A DNA stretch of 64,000 nucleotides from an uncultured Acidobacteriota bacterium (GTDB taxonomy: Bacteria; Acidobacteriota; Terriglobia; Bryobacterales; Bryobacteraceae). Position numbers and translations under genes: made by a program. Of this stretch, positions 26,272 to 35,361 are shown in pieces (positions within the stretch are counted from its first letter, which is position 1; every line of letters starts with the position of its first letter). Under the pieces are notes generated by a model that saw only the letters and a list, made by a program, of their open reading frames with translations, was not told where the DNA came from and searched no databases. The stretch lies in the NCBI GenBank assembly GCA_902826685.1, contig CADEFT010000003.1:90902-154901 (forward strand), written 5' to 3'.

Positions 26272-26811
26272 TTACTCGCCGCCCACTTCGGTCAACGGGT
26301 AATCACGTCCCTGGTGGCGGAACGTCAGGCACTTGTGATCCATGCCCAGGCAGTACAACATGGTCGCCGGGAGGTCATGTACATGAACCTTATCTTCGAC
26401 GATATTGAGCGCCAGTTCGTCGGTGCGTCCGACCACCCGCCGCTCTGATGCCACCGCCCCGCCATCCAAACGCTGTACCCGTTCGAATGATGGTCGCACG
26501 ATGGAGTTGGGAACGTCGGGCCGGGGGATCTCCGACATCGACGCGCGGCCGAATTCCCGCCCCATACGTTGCTTCAGATCTTTAACCAGGGCGATGGCGT
26601 GCGTATCGGTCTCCACGCATTTCTACGGAAGGCCTTTCGCCAGGCCGCCGTGGTGATCCCAACTGGCGTGCATCAACATCACGAAGCGCACGCCGCGTTC
26701 GACCAGCCTTCGCGCCAGCAGGCAGTTGGTGCCGAAGGCTTTCGATTTGTCGTTGTTGATGCCGTAGGCTTGGAGTGTCTGAGCCGATTCCTTCGAGAAA
26801 TCGAGCAGCGG
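26272..26811 (-). pseudogene. Truncated, degenerate DUF1501 paralogue
   Basis: This 540-bp segment is a decayed copy of the 3' part of the intact DUF1501 gene at 27307-28716. Read on the minus strand it carries D-T-H-A-I-A-L-V-K-D-L-K-Q-R, then jumps to G-R-E-F-G-R, skipping about ten residues (G-M-L-D-D-T-L-V-V-W in the intact gene). It then continues E-L-A-L-N-I-V-E-D-K-V-H-V-H-D and R-H-Q-G-R-D-Y, and stops early at V-G-G-E. Frames change in at least two places. The first two thirds of the parent gene are missing. It was created by the duplication described in the findings. Confidence 0.85.
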
Positions 26812-26859
26812 GAGCAGGATGCCGAGGCGCGGGCGGGGTTCCAGCGCAATAGCAAGTGA
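26812..26859 (+). repeat. Second copy of the smpB 3' end
   Basis: These 48 bp match 26185-26232, the last codons of smpB, at 43 positions. The encoded peptide is [15 protein letters not shown] against -R in smpB, so four of the five differences are silent. It joins the DUF1501 remnant at a GAGCAG microhomology near 26803-26818. It is too short and has no start, so it is not expressed as a protein on its own. Confidence 0.85.
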
Positions 26860-26879
26860 CGGCGCGCGAAGCTCAGGGC

Positions 26880-27310
26880 TTATGGTCTGTCGTCGCCGGA
26901 CGGGCGCTGGCTCTCGGCTGCTTTCTGAACGGCCTCAACGTCTGCCAAATCTTGCAGTCGCCCTGCCGCGAGTTTATTGCTTATGAAATCTTCAGCCGAA
27001 ATCACAAACGCCTTTGAGCCGGTTTGCTCATCAATCACGATTTTTTCGCCAAGGCCGAATAAACCGCTTCCGCATTTTTTGGATCTGGCTGCACGAAAAT
27101 ATCGAGGTCTTTCGTAGCCCGAGGCTGCGCGTGAATAGCAACCGCATAGCCACCCACGATCAGATATTTAACGAGGTGCTCGTTGAATGCGGCCAAGAGT
27201 TCTTTGACCTGGACTGGGCGGCTCTGCCAATAGCGGTACTCGTCGGCCTTCATCTCATCGAAGCCGGTGTATTTGCGTATAGTCTTGTCCATGCCGTCAG
27301 GTTCCTTCAA
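26880..27310 (-). pseudogene. Nucleotidyltransferase-like gene, frameshifted and internally deleted
   Basis: The intact frame from 27310 or ATG 27292 encodes 85-91 residues with the nucleotidyltransferase core I-V-G-G-Y-A-V-A-I-H and K-D-L-D-I-F-V, then stops just after S-A-L-A-K-K-S. Moving back one base at the A6 run (27049-27054) restores a frame with E-D-F-I-S-N-K-L-A-A-G-R-L-Q-D-L-A-D-V-E-A, the usual C-terminus of this family. About 45 residues normally between the parts are also absent. So the gene is probably inactive. The 5' end overlaps the DUF1501 stop at 27307. Confidence 0.8.
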
Positions 27311-28716
27311 GCGAGCAGCTTCGGCATCACTTCGCCGCCCACATCCGTAAGCCGGTAATCGCGGCCCTGGTGGCGGAAGGTGAGGCGTTTGTGCTCCATG
27401 CCCAGGCAGTGCAGCATGGTCGCCTGCAGGTCGTGGACATGAACCTTATCTTCGACGATATTGAGCGCCAGTTCGTCGGTGCGTCCCACGACCTGGCCGC
27501 CCTTGATGCCGCCGCCCGCCATCCAGATGCTGTAGCCGTTTGGATGATGATCGCGCCCGATGGAATTGGGATCGTCTGGGCGGCGGATTTCCGACATCGA
27601 CGTGCGGCCGAATTCCCCGCCCCAGACCACCAGCGTGTCGTCGAGCATGCCGCGCTGCTTCAGATCCTTCACCAGGGCAGTGGCAGGCGTATCGGTCTCC
27701 AGGCATTTCTGCGGAAGCCCTTTCGCCAGGCCGCTGTGGTGATCCCAACTGGCATGCATCAACATCACGAAGCGCACGCCGCGTTCGACCAGCCTTCGCG
27801 CCAGCAGGCAGTTGGTGCCGAAGGCTTTCGATTTGTCGTTGTTGATGCCGTAGGATTCGACGGTCTGAGCCGATTCCTTCGAGAAATCGAGCAATTCGGG
27901 CGCCGACATCTGCATGCGATAGGCCAGTTCGTAGGAATGAATGCGCGAGGCGATCTCGGCGTCGCCGGTCTTCTCAAGATGCTGCTGGTTGAGATCCTTC
28001 AGCAGATCGAGCCGCAGACGCTGCGACTCCTGCGAAACGCCTTTGGGGTTTGAGAGATAGAGAATCGGATCGCCCTTGCTGCGGAAAACGGTTCCGGCGT
28101 AGGTGGTGGGCAGAAAGCCGCTCGACCAGTTGTCGGCGCCGGCGCTGGTGCCCACCCCCGAGGCAAGCACAACGAAGCCCGGCAGGTTGTCCGACGCGCT
28201 GCCGAGGCCGTAGTTCACCCAGGCGCCCATGGTGGGCCGGCCGCCGATCATCGAACCGGTAAAGAGGAACAACTGGCCGGGATGATGGTTGAACGCCTCG
28301 CTATACATGGATCGCACCAGGCACACATCGTCGGCAATGGAGCCAAGCCCGGGCAGGAGTTCGGAGAGCTCCATGCCGCACTGGCCGCGCTTGTGGAACT
28401 GGAACGGGCTGCCCATGACGGTGGCGGTCGGCTTGATGAAGGCAAGCTTCAGATCCTTGGTCATGGAGGCGGGCAGCGGCTTGCCATGCCATTTCTGCAA
28501 CTCCGGCTTGGGATCGAACAGATCCATCTGGCTGGGCGCGCCTTCCATGAACATGAAAATCACGTTCTTGGCGCGAGGCTTGAAGTGCGGGTCGCGCACC
28601 GCCGCGTAGCCATCCTTTTCAAGCAGCCGCGCCAGCGCCATGGTGCCGACTCCGGCGGCGGTGTTGCGCAGAAACGTTCTGCGGGAGTGAACGGCCAACA
28701 AATCTTCGCGCTTCAT
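27307..28716 (-). CDS. DUF1501 protein (sulfatase-like, Tat-exported)
   Basis: A 469-residue protein with a twin-arginine signal (S-R-R-T-F-L-R-N, residues about 11-18). The body carries the DUF1501 pattern: F-M-F-M-E-G-A-P-S-Q-M-D-L-F-D-P-K near 55, G-A-W-V-N-Y-G-L-G-S near 165, L-A-R-R-L-V-E-R-G-V-R-F-V near 305, and G-G-E-F-G-R-T near 367. DUF1501 proteins belong to the alkaline phosphatase/sulfatase-like superfamily, but their substrates are unproven. The gene begins 8 bp after the DUF1549/DUF1553 cytochrome protein stop, the usual paired arrangement in Planctomycetes and Acidobacteria. A pseudogene copy of its 3' part is at 26272-26811. Confidence 0.93.
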   Translation of the reverse strand: MKREDLLAVHSRRTFLRNTAAGVGTMALARLLEKDGYAAVRDPHFKPRAKNVIFMFMEGAPSQMDLFDPKPELQKWHGKPLPASMTKDLKLAFIKPTATVMGSPFQFHKRGQCGMELSELLPGLGSIADDVCLVRSMYSEAFNHHPGQLFLFTGSMIGGRPTMGAWVNYGLGSASDNLPGFVVLASGVGTSAGADNWSSGFLPTTYAGTVFRSKGDPILYLSNPKGVSQESQRLRLDLLKDLNQQHLEKTGDAEIASRIHSYELAYRMQMSAPELLDFSKESAQTVESYGINNDKSKAFGTNCLLARRLVERGVRFVMLMHASWDHHSGLAKGLPQKCLETDTPATALVKDLKQRGMLDDTLVVWGGEFGRTSMSEIRRPDDPNSIGRDHHPNGYSIWMAGGGIKGGQVVGRTDELALNIVEDKVHVHDLQATMLHCLGMEHKRLTFRHQGRDYRLTDVGGEVMPKLLA

Positions 28717-28723
28717 GGAAGAG

Positions 28724-31234
28724 TTACTCCCTTGTAATGAACTCGTCGAGGTTCAGCAGAACCGTGGAGAGCGCCACCCAGGCGGCGGAATCGGACCGCT
28801 CGGCTTCGGCGGTGCCCGGCAGGGCGAGTTCGGTGGCAGCGGCGGGATCCTTGTCGAATACGGCTTTCTGCCTTTCGAGATAGGCCTGGAAGCGGGCCCG
28901 TTCGGCATCCGACGGCGTGCGCGCCAATGCCCGCCTTGAGGCGGCATCGAGGCGCGTACGCCAATCCGCGCCGGCCGACAGCGCCTGGTAGGCCAGGCCC
29001 TGAGCCGACTCGATAAACACCGGATCGTTCAACAGATTCAAGGCCTGTAACGGCGTGTTGGAGCGGTCGCGCCTGCATTGCGCCACATTGGTCTTGGGCG
29101 AATCGAAATTCATCAGCATCGGATAGGGCGTAGCGCGCTGGAAATGAATATACAGGCCGCGCTTGTATTTCTCCGCGCCCTTGCTTTCGGGCCAGGCGAC
29201 GCCCCAACGGTTTCCATAATTCAATTCGGTGACACCGGCGGGCTGCGGCGGGCGGATGCTTCTGCCGCCGACTTCGGTACTGATCAATCCGGCGGCGGTA
29301 AGGGCGGAATCGCGCAGCAACTCGGCTGGAAGCCGCAAGCGGCCCATGCGGGCAAGCAGCGCGTTGTCGGGGTCGCGCTCGGTCAACTCGGGCCGCACCT
29401 TCGACGATTGCCTGTAGGTGTTGGACGTCACCATCTCGCGGATTAGCGCCTTGAGGCTCCAGTGTTCCTGCAGCCGGGACGCGAGATAGTCGAGCAGCTC
29501 TGGATGAGAAGGAGGTTCGGCGCGAGAGCCGAAATCGTCCACCTGCCGCGCCAGGCCGCGCCCGAAGATCTCCGCCCAAATCCAGTTGGCGGTGACGCGC
29601 GCGGTGAGCGGGTTGTCTTTCGACACCAGCCATCGGGCGAGGTCGAGCCGCGTCGGCCGTTCCTTCGCATCGAGCGGCGGCAGCACTGCGGGGGCGGCGG
29701 CCTTGACTTCGATGCCGGGCGATTTGTAATCGCCGCGCACTCGCAGATGGGTGGGATGGGGATTGGTGTCTTCGGCAAACGACATCGCCTGCGTCAACTG
29801 CGGATACTCGTCGTGAAGCTTGCGCAGTTTTTCGTCGAGTTCCTTGAGCTTGGCCTCTTCCGCCTTCTTCGGCCCCACGGCGAAGTGATAGTTCCGGATG
29901 AAGTGCGTGGCGAGGATATCGCGTTCGCGTTGGGTTCGTTTCTCCACCGGGATGTGGAGAATTTTGGCCCCGTCGCCACCTTCGGTGAGGGTGATGAGCA
30001 CGGCCCAGGCGAGATCCCAATCGGTGCGCTCGCCCAGATGCGCGGCGGTGTGGCGCATCTCTTTTTCCCACTCGGTCTGCAAGGGTGAGACCTTGTACTC
30101 TTCAAGCAGCGCCTGGCGCTTGGCGCGATATTCGCCGCGCCTGGCGAGATAGGGCCCGAGTTCGCCGGGCATGGGCGCGTCAATCTCCACCTCTTCCACG
30201 TTGTCATAGAAAGCGAACAGCGAGTAAAAATCCTTCTGCGAGATGGGATCGTACTTATGGTCGTGGCACTGGGCGCAGCCCATCGTGAGTCCCATCCAGG
30301 TCAGGGCCGTGGTGGAGGCGCGATCGACGGTGTTTTCGAACTTGAACTGATTGTTGTCGACGCCGCCTTCGCGATTGGTGAGCGTATTGCGATGAAAGCC
30401 CGCGGCGACGCGCTGTTCGACGGTGGCGTTGGGCAGCAGATCGCCAGCGATCTGTTCGATGGTGAAGCGGTCAAACGGCATGTCCGCGTTGAGGGCGTTG
30501 ATCACCCAATCGCGATAGCGCCAGGCGTAGGGGCGTTCCCAATCCTTTTCGTAACCGTCGCTATCGGCGTAGCGGGCGCGATCAAGCCACGGGCGCGCCC
30601 AGCGTTCGCCGAAATGCGGCGATTGCAGCAGCGCGTCGACGCGTCTTTCATAGGCTCCGGCGGCGGTATCGGCCACGTAGCTGTCGATGTCGTCGATCGT
30701 AGGCGGCAGTCCGGTGAGATCGAGATGCACGCGGCGCAGCAAGGTGAGTGGATCGGCTTGGGGCGATGGCTCGAGCTTCTCCTGCTTGAGACGGGCGAGC
30801 ACGAAGGTGTCGATGCCGCTCATCGAAGGGCGCCGGATGGGCTGGAAGGCCCAATGCTTGCTCGAGCGCGAGACGGCTTTGACGGGCTCGGTGGTGGCGG
30901 GCCAATCGGCGCCGGAGTCGATCCAGGATTTCAGCAGATCGATTTCAGCCGGGGTCAATCGCGGACCGGCGGGCGGCATCACCATGACGCCTTTCGCTCC
31001 TACGACGCGCTGGATGAGCTTGCTTTCGGAGCTTTTGCCGGGGACGATAACGGGGCCGGAATAGCCACCCTTCATCGCATCGGCGCGGACGTCGAGACGC
31101 AAGCCGCTCAACTGTTGCGCGGCGCCGTGGCAGGCCAGGCAGCGGCTCTCGAGAAGGGGCTTAATCTCTTGGCGGAAATCGGCGGCCGGTGCCGTTAGAC
31201 TCAAGGCCAGAGCGGCGAGGATTCTGACTTGCAT
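28724..31234 (-). CDS. Planctomycete-type cytochrome c protein (PSCyt1-DUF1549-DUF1553)
   Basis: An 836-residue exported protein. After a short signal, one heme site C-L-A-C-H-G lies near residue 33 in a PSCyt1 domain with P-G-x-S near 66. DUF1549 (L-D-L-T-G-L-P-P-T near 170) follows, with a second heme-like C-A-Q-C-H-D-H-K near 330. The C-terminal DUF1553 has P-L-T-A-R-V-T-A-N-W near 560. It is encoded directly upstream of a DUF1501 gene, and the two probably act together in the periplasm on a carbohydrate or sulfated polymer. That function is inferred from the family; no enzyme assay exists to cite here. Confidence 0.93.
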   Translation of the reverse strand: MQVRILAALALSLTAPAADFRQEIKPLLESRCLACHGAAQQLSGLRLDVRADAMKGGYSGPVIVPGKSSESKLIQRVVGAKGVMVMPPAGPRLTPAEIDLLKSWIDSGADWPATTEPVKAVSRSSKHWAFQPIRRPSMSGIDTFVLARLKQEKLEPSPQADPLTLLRRVHLDLTGLPPTIDDIDSYVADTAAGAYERRVDALLQSPHFGERWARPWLDRARYADSDGYEKDWERPYAWRYRDWVINALNADMPFDRFTIEQIAGDLLPNATVEQRVAAGFHRNTLTNREGGVDNNQFKFENTVDRASTTALTWMGLTMGCAQCHDHKYDPISQKDFYSLFAFYDNVEEVEIDAPMPGELGPYLARRGEYRAKRQALLEEYKVSPLQTEWEKEMRHTAAHLGERTDWDLAWAVLITLTEGGDGAKILHIPVEKRTQRERDILATHFIRNYHFAVGPKKAEEAKLKELDEKLRKLHDEYPQLTQAMSFAEDTNPHPTHLRVRGDYKSPGIEVKAAAPAVLPPLDAKERPTRLDLARWLVSKDNPLTARVTANWIWAEIFGRGLARQVDDFGSRAEPPSHPELLDYLASRLQEHWSLKALIREMVTSNTYRQSSKVRPELTERDPDNALLARMGRLRLPAELLRDSALTAAGLISTEVGGRSIRPPQPAGVTELNYGNRWGVAWPESKGAEKYKRGLYIHFQRATPYPMLMNFDSPKTNVAQCRRDRSNTPLQALNLLNDPVFIESAQGLAYQALSAGADWRTRLDAASRRALARTPSDAERARFQAYLERQKAVFDKDPAAATELALPGTAEAERSDSAAWVALSTVLLNLDEFITRE

Positions 31235-31267
31235 CTACCTCGATTCTAACGGATACACTAGAACACT

Positions 31268-32581
31268 ATGCATCTCACGACCACCCAGTGGCTGATCTGT
31301 TTTGTCGCGGCGCTGGGTTTCGCCTTCGACATCTACGTTCTGCTGGTTTTGCCCTTGATCGTGCAGCCGGCGCTTACGGAGTTGGGGGGGCTGAAGCCGG
31401 GAACGCCCGAGTTCAATTATTGGGTGGGGAACCTTTTCTATATCCCGGCGATGGTGGGCGGATTCTTCGGACTGGTGGGCGGCTATGTGACGGATCTGAT
31501 CGGCCGGCAGAAAGTGCTGGTCTTCAGCATCCTGCTGTATGCCTTCGCGGCGCTGGCCTCGGGCTTTGCCACTTCGCTGCCGATGCTGCTGTTCCTGCGC
31601 TGTCTGTGTTTCATCGGCGTGTGTGTGGAGTTCGTGGCGGCGGTGGCGTGGCTGGCTGAGATGTTCTCCGATCCCAAGCAACGCGAGTCGATTCTCGGCT
31701 ACACGCAGGCTTTCTCGTCGTTAGGCGGGTTAATGGTAGCAGGCACCAATGCCTTCGCGGTGAAATACGCCACGATGCTGCCGGCCATCTATGGCGGGCA
31801 TTCGCACTGGCGGTACACGCTGATTTCGGGTGTGATTCCGGCCATTCCGCTGATCATCCTGCGGCCGTTCCTGCCGGAATCGCCGGTGTGGAAGGAGAAG
31901 AAACGGCTGGGCACTTTGAAGCGCGCGAGCATCGGCGAGATTTTCGCTCCTCAATATTTGAAGACGACGGTGGTGACGACGATCATCTTCGCCTGCGGGT
32001 ATGGCGCCGCTTTCGGCGCGATTCAACATCTGCCGCGTATTGTACCGGGCATCGCGGAGGTGACTTCGCTTGCGCCGCCGGCGCGATTGCAGACCATCAA
32101 CCTGGTGCAGACGTTTCAGGAAATCGGAGGGTTGGTGGGGCGCGTCGCACTCGCCTTTCTGGCCATCCGCATCGTGAGCCGGAGGCTGCTGCTGCGGGTG
32201 TTCCAGATCCCCGGCCTGTTCATCGTGCCGCTGGTGTTCTTCTTTCCCGCCAAGGACGATCTGGGTCTGTTGAAGATCGGCGTGTTCCTGGCGGGCCTGA
32301 TGACGGTGGCGCAGTTCAGCTTCTGGGGGAACTACCTGCCGCGCATGTTTCCGACGTATTTGCGCGGCACCGGCGAAAGCTTTGCGGCCAACGTCGGCGG
32401 CCGCATGATCGGCACATCGGCCGCGCTGCTCACCACCAATCTGGCCAACGTCATGCCGGGCGGCAGCGCGCCGCATAAGCTGGCCAACGCGGCGGCGGCG
32501 GTGGCGCTGGGAGTCTATACGATCGGGCTCATCGCCAGTTTCTGGCTGCCCGAACCACCGAAGGAAGACCTGCCCGAATAA
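31268..32581 (+). CDS. MFS transporter (sugar/organic acid type)
   Basis: A 437-residue, 12-helix permease. The loop 2-3 signature G-Y-V-T-D-L-I-G-R-Q-K near residue 75 and P-E-S-P-V-W at the end of helix 6 near 210 are typical of the sugar-porter and aromatic-acid/H+ symporter groups. Residues 219-235 form the central cytoplasmic loop (E-K-K-R-L-G-T-L-K-R). Substrate unknown. It is divergent from the DUF1549 gene, with 33 bp between starts, and is followed after 1 bp by yceH, with which it is probably co-transcribed. Confidence 0.9.
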   Translation: MHLTTTQWLICFVAALGFAFDIYVLLVLPLIVQPALTELGGLKPGTPEFNYWVGNLFYIPAMVGGFFGLVGGYVTDLIGRQKVLVFSILLYAFAALASGFATSLPMLLFLRCLCFIGVCVEFVAAVAWLAEMFSDPKQRESILGYTQAFSSLGGLMVAGTNAFAVKYATMLPAIYGGHSHWRYTLISGVIPAIPLIILRPFLPESPVWKEKKRLGTLKRASIGEIFAPQYLKTTVVTTIIFACGYGAAFGAIQHLPRIVPGIAEVTSLAPPARLQTINLVQTFQEIGGLVGRVALAFLAIRIVSRRLLLRVFQIPGLFIVPLVFFFPAKDDLGLLKIGVFLAGLMTVAQFSFWGNYLPRMFPTYLRGTGESFAANVGGRMIGTSAALLTTNLANVMPGGSAPHKLANAAAAVALGVYTIGLIASFWLPEPPKEDLPE

Positions 32582-32582
32582 T

Positions 32583-33302
32583 ATGCGTTCCGTATTCTTT
32601 GGCTCGAACGAACCACAGGAAGAGAAGCGCCCAACGGATTTCGCGATACCGGTTCCGTTGACCGCGGAGGAACTCCGCGTGCTTGGCTGCCTGATCGAAA
32701 AGCAATTCCTGACGCCGGATGTTTATCCGCTCACGCTGAACTCGCTGATGACGGCGTGCAATCAGAAGACCAGCCGCGAGCCGGTGACCGCCTACGATGA
32801 AGACACGTGTTACGGCACGCTCGACGGGCTGCAGCATCGCGGACTGGCGAGCAAGGTCTCAGGCCCGGATCATCGGGTGCCTAAATACCGCGAGACGCTG
32901 GGCGAGCGCACCAACATGCGTGTATCGGAGATTGGACTGCTGTGCGCGCTCATGCTGCGCGGGCCGCAGACCTTGAATGAGCTGAAGGACCGGACGCAGC
33001 GCATCCACGAGTTCGCAACATTGGAAGAAACTGAAGCGACGCTGGACCGGATGATGACCCGCGAGCCGCAGCCGCTGGTGGTGAAGCTGCCACGCCTGGC
33101 CGGACAGAAAGAGCAGCGGTACATGCATTTGCTGGCGGGGCCGGTGAATGTGGAGGAGTTGGCAAGTGCGGCTCCGGTGGCACGGGCCGCCGCGCCGCAG
33201 GAAGATCGCGTGGGACGGCTGGAGGCCGAGATCGCGACGCTCAGAGAACGCATGGAGCGGCTGGAGGAAGAACTCGCGCGGTTCCGGAAACAGTTCGAGT
33301 AA
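32583..33302 (+). CDS. yceH: YceH family (DUF480) winged-helix protein
   Basis: A 239-residue homologue of E. coli YceH. It has the double winged-helix pattern: E-L-R-V-L-G-C-L-I-E-K-Q near residue 31, D-V-Y-P-L-T-L-N-S-L near 45, Q-K-T-S-R-E-P-V near 57, L-R-G-P-Q-T-L-N-E-L near 124. The last 40 residues form a coiled coil (L-E-A-E-I-A-T-L-R-E-R-M-E-R-L-E-E-E-L). Function is not well established; DNA binding is plausible. Its ATG begins 1 bp after the MFS stop, and its 3' end is convergent with mqnE. Confidence 0.92.
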   Translation: MRSVFFGSNEPQEEKRPTDFAIPVPLTAEELRVLGCLIEKQFLTPDVYPLTLNSLMTACNQKTSREPVTAYDEDTCYGTLDGLQHRGLASKVSGPDHRVPKYRETLGERTNMRVSEIGLLCALMLRGPQTLNELKDRTQRIHEFATLEETEATLDRMMTREPQPLVVKLPRLAGQKEQRYMHLLAGPVNVEELASAAPVARAAAPQEDRVGRLEAEIATLRERMERLEEELARFRKQFE

Positions 33303-33305
33303 TCG

Positions 33306-34424
33306 CTAAACCAGCACCGTGAACGTCGCTTCGGTGCGCTGCACGGGGCGGTAGAGCGTGTCGCGCTCCATCGGTTCGCGCCCGGCTTCGCGAATGAGGC
33401 GCAGCAATTCGCCGCGGCGCAGCGATTGAGTGGTGGTAGCGCCCGCGTCGTGATAAATCTTTTCTTCGACCACGGTGCCATCGATATCGTCGGCGCCGAA
33501 GCGCTGGGCGATCTGGGCGATCCTGGGCGTCATCATGACCCAATAGGCCTTGATGTGCGGGATGTTGTCGAGCATCAGGCGGCTGACGGCGATGTTTTTG
33601 ATGTCGTCGAAACCGGTGGTCTTCGGCAGGTGATGGAGCGGCGTATTGTCGGGATGGAAGGCGAGCGGGATGAAGGTCACAAAGCCTCCAGTCTCGTCCT
33701 GCAGCTCGCGCAGCCGCACCAGGTGATCGATGCGATCCTCTTCGTTTTCGATGTGGCCGTAAAGCATCGTGCAGTTGGATTTGAGGCCCGCCTGATGCGC
33801 CTGGCGCGCCACGTTGAGCCACTCGCCGCCGTCGATTTTGTGATCGCAGATGATGCGGCGGATACGCTCGGAAAAGATTTCGGCGCCGCCGCCGGGCAGC
33901 GAATCCATGCCGGCTTCGCGCAGGCGGTCAAGCGTTTCGCGGACGCCGATTTTGGCGCGGCCGGCGAGCCAGGAAATCTCCACCATCGTGAAGGCTTTCA
34001 GATGCACCTGGGGAAAGCGTTCCTTGAGACCGCCCAGCATCTGGCAATACCAGTCGAGGGAAAGCTCGGGATGCAGGCCGCCGACGATGTGGAATTCGGT
34101 GATGGCTTCGCTCCAACCCTTGCCGGCGTTTTCCCACACCTGGTCGAGCGACATGGTGTAGGCCTTGGGATCGCGCTTCTTCTTACCGAAGGCGCAAAGG
34201 CGGCATGAGGCGACGCAGACGTCGGTCGGGTTGATGTGGCGGTTGACATTAAACCAGGTGGTGTTGCCGTTCAAACGCTCACGGACGATGTTGGCCATGT
34301 AGCCGATGGAGAGGATGTCGCCCGAACGGTAAAGCGCCATGCCGTCGTCGAAGCTGAGACGCGTCCCGGCCACCACCTTTTCGAGAATCGGCACCAGACG
34401 CCGGTCTTCCATCTGCAATTGCAT
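33306..34424 (-). CDS. mqnE: Aminodeoxyfutalosine synthase (radical SAM)
   Basis: A 372-residue radical SAM enzyme of the futalosine route to menaquinone. The [4Fe-4S] motif is C-V-A-S-C-R-L-C near residues 70-77 (CxxxCxxC). The M-L-Y-G-H-I-E-N-E-E-D-R motif near 225 and G-G-A-E-I-F near 180 are shared by MqnE and the related MqnC; the N-terminal L-S-F-D-D-G-M-A-L-Y and H-I-V-G-G-L-H-P-E favour MqnE. It is in one operon with the UbiA-type prenyltransferase just upstream (3 bp), which fits quinone synthesis. The other mqn genes are not in the window. Confidence 0.92.
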   Translation of the reverse strand: MQLQMEDRRLVPILEKVVAGTRLSFDDGMALYRSGDILSIGYMANIVRERLNGNTTWFNVNRHINPTDVCVASCRLCAFGKKKRDPKAYTMSLDQVWENAGKGWSEAITEFHIVGGLHPELSLDWYCQMLGGLKERFPQVHLKAFTMVEISWLAGRAKIGVRETLDRLREAGMDSLPGGGAEIFSERIRRIICDHKIDGGEWLNVARQAHQAGLKSNCTMLYGHIENEEDRIDHLVRLRELQDETGGFVTFIPLAFHPDNTPLHHLPKTTGFDDIKNIAVSRLMLDNIPHIKAYWVMMTPRIAQIAQRFGADDIDGTVVEEKIYHDAGATTTQSLRRGELLRLIREAGREPMERDTLYRPVQRTEATFTVLV

Positions 34425-34427
34425 GCA

Positions 34428-35318
34428 TTAGCCTCTATTTACAAGAACAATATCGGCGGCCCAAAACACAAAGAATAACATGCTGACCCAGCCGTTCACG
34501 GCGAAAAAGGCGGCGTTGACTTTAGACAGATCGGTGGCGCTGACCAGGCTGTGCTCGTAGATCAACAGCGAGGCGACCAGCACCGCGCCGGTGGCGCTCG
34601 GCCAGCCGAGATTCATTTGCACGATGAGGGCGGCGAGGCAAAAAATCATGAGGAAATGCAATCCGCGCGAGATCCAAAGGGCGGGGCCGATGCCCAGTTT
34701 CGCCGGAATGCTGAACAGGCCGTGGCGGCGGTCGAATTCGAAATCCTGGCAGGAATAGATGATGTCGAAGCCGGCGGTCCAGAAGGTGACGGCGGCGGTG
34801 AGCCAGAGGATGCGGGCGTCGAGAGTGCCGCGGATGGCGATCCAGGCGGCGGCGGGCGCAATGCCCAGGGCGAACCCCAGCACCAGGTGCGAGAGCGACG
34901 TGAAGCGCTTGGTATAGGAATAGAAGAACACCACGGCCAGCGCCACCGGCGCCAGTTTCAGGCACAACGGATTCAGGGCCGCGGCGGCGCCCAGGAATGC
35001 GAGACTCGAGACGATGGTGAAGCCCCAGGCGAATTGCCGGGAGAGCAGGCCCGCGGGCAGATGGCGCGACCGGGTGCGCGGATTGCGCCCGTCGATCCGG
35101 GCGTCGAGAATGCGGTTAAAGGCCATGGCGGCCGAGCGCGCCCCCACCATCGCCAAAACAATCCACAGCAGTTTTGTTCCAAGGCCGTCGAGGCCATAGC
35201 CGCTCTCGCGCCAGGCCAGCAGGGCGCCGGTGAGGGCGAACGGCAGGGCGAAGACCGAGTGCTCGAACTTGATCATGTCGAGCGTCATCGCGACGCGTTG
35301 CCAGAACGTTGCTGCCAT
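34428..35318 (-). CDS. UbiA-family prenyltransferase, probably menaquinone (MqnP-like)
   Basis: A 296-residue membrane enzyme with about eight helices. The first Asp-rich site is N-R-I-L-D-A-R-I-D near residue 69, the second D-F-E-F-D-R-R near 196. These bind the isoprenoid diphosphate and Mg. It is 3 bp upstream of mqnE, so it most likely attaches the polyprenyl tail in the futalosine pathway. UbiA-family sequence alone cannot distinguish the aromatic substrate; the pairing with mqnE is the main evidence. The start at 35318 leaves 43 bp to the divergent lipoprotein gene. Confidence 0.9.
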   Translation of the reverse strand: MAATFWQRVAMTLDMIKFEHSVFALPFALTGALLAWRESGYGLDGLGTKLLWIVLAMVGARSAAMAFNRILDARIDGRNPRTRSRHLPAGLLSRQFAWGFTIVSSLAFLGAAAALNPLCLKLAPVALAVVFFYSYTKRFTSLSHLVLGFALGIAPAAAWIAIRGTLDARILWLTAAVTFWTAGFDIIYSCQDFEFDRRHGLFSIPAKLGIGPALWISRGLHFLMIFCLAALIVQMNLGWPSATGAVLVASLLIYEHSLVSATDLSKVNAAFFAVNGWVSMLFFVFWAADIVLVNRG

Positions 35319-35361
35319 GGGAGACCGGAAAGGAGCGGGCGTGCTGATACCATTTTAGTTC

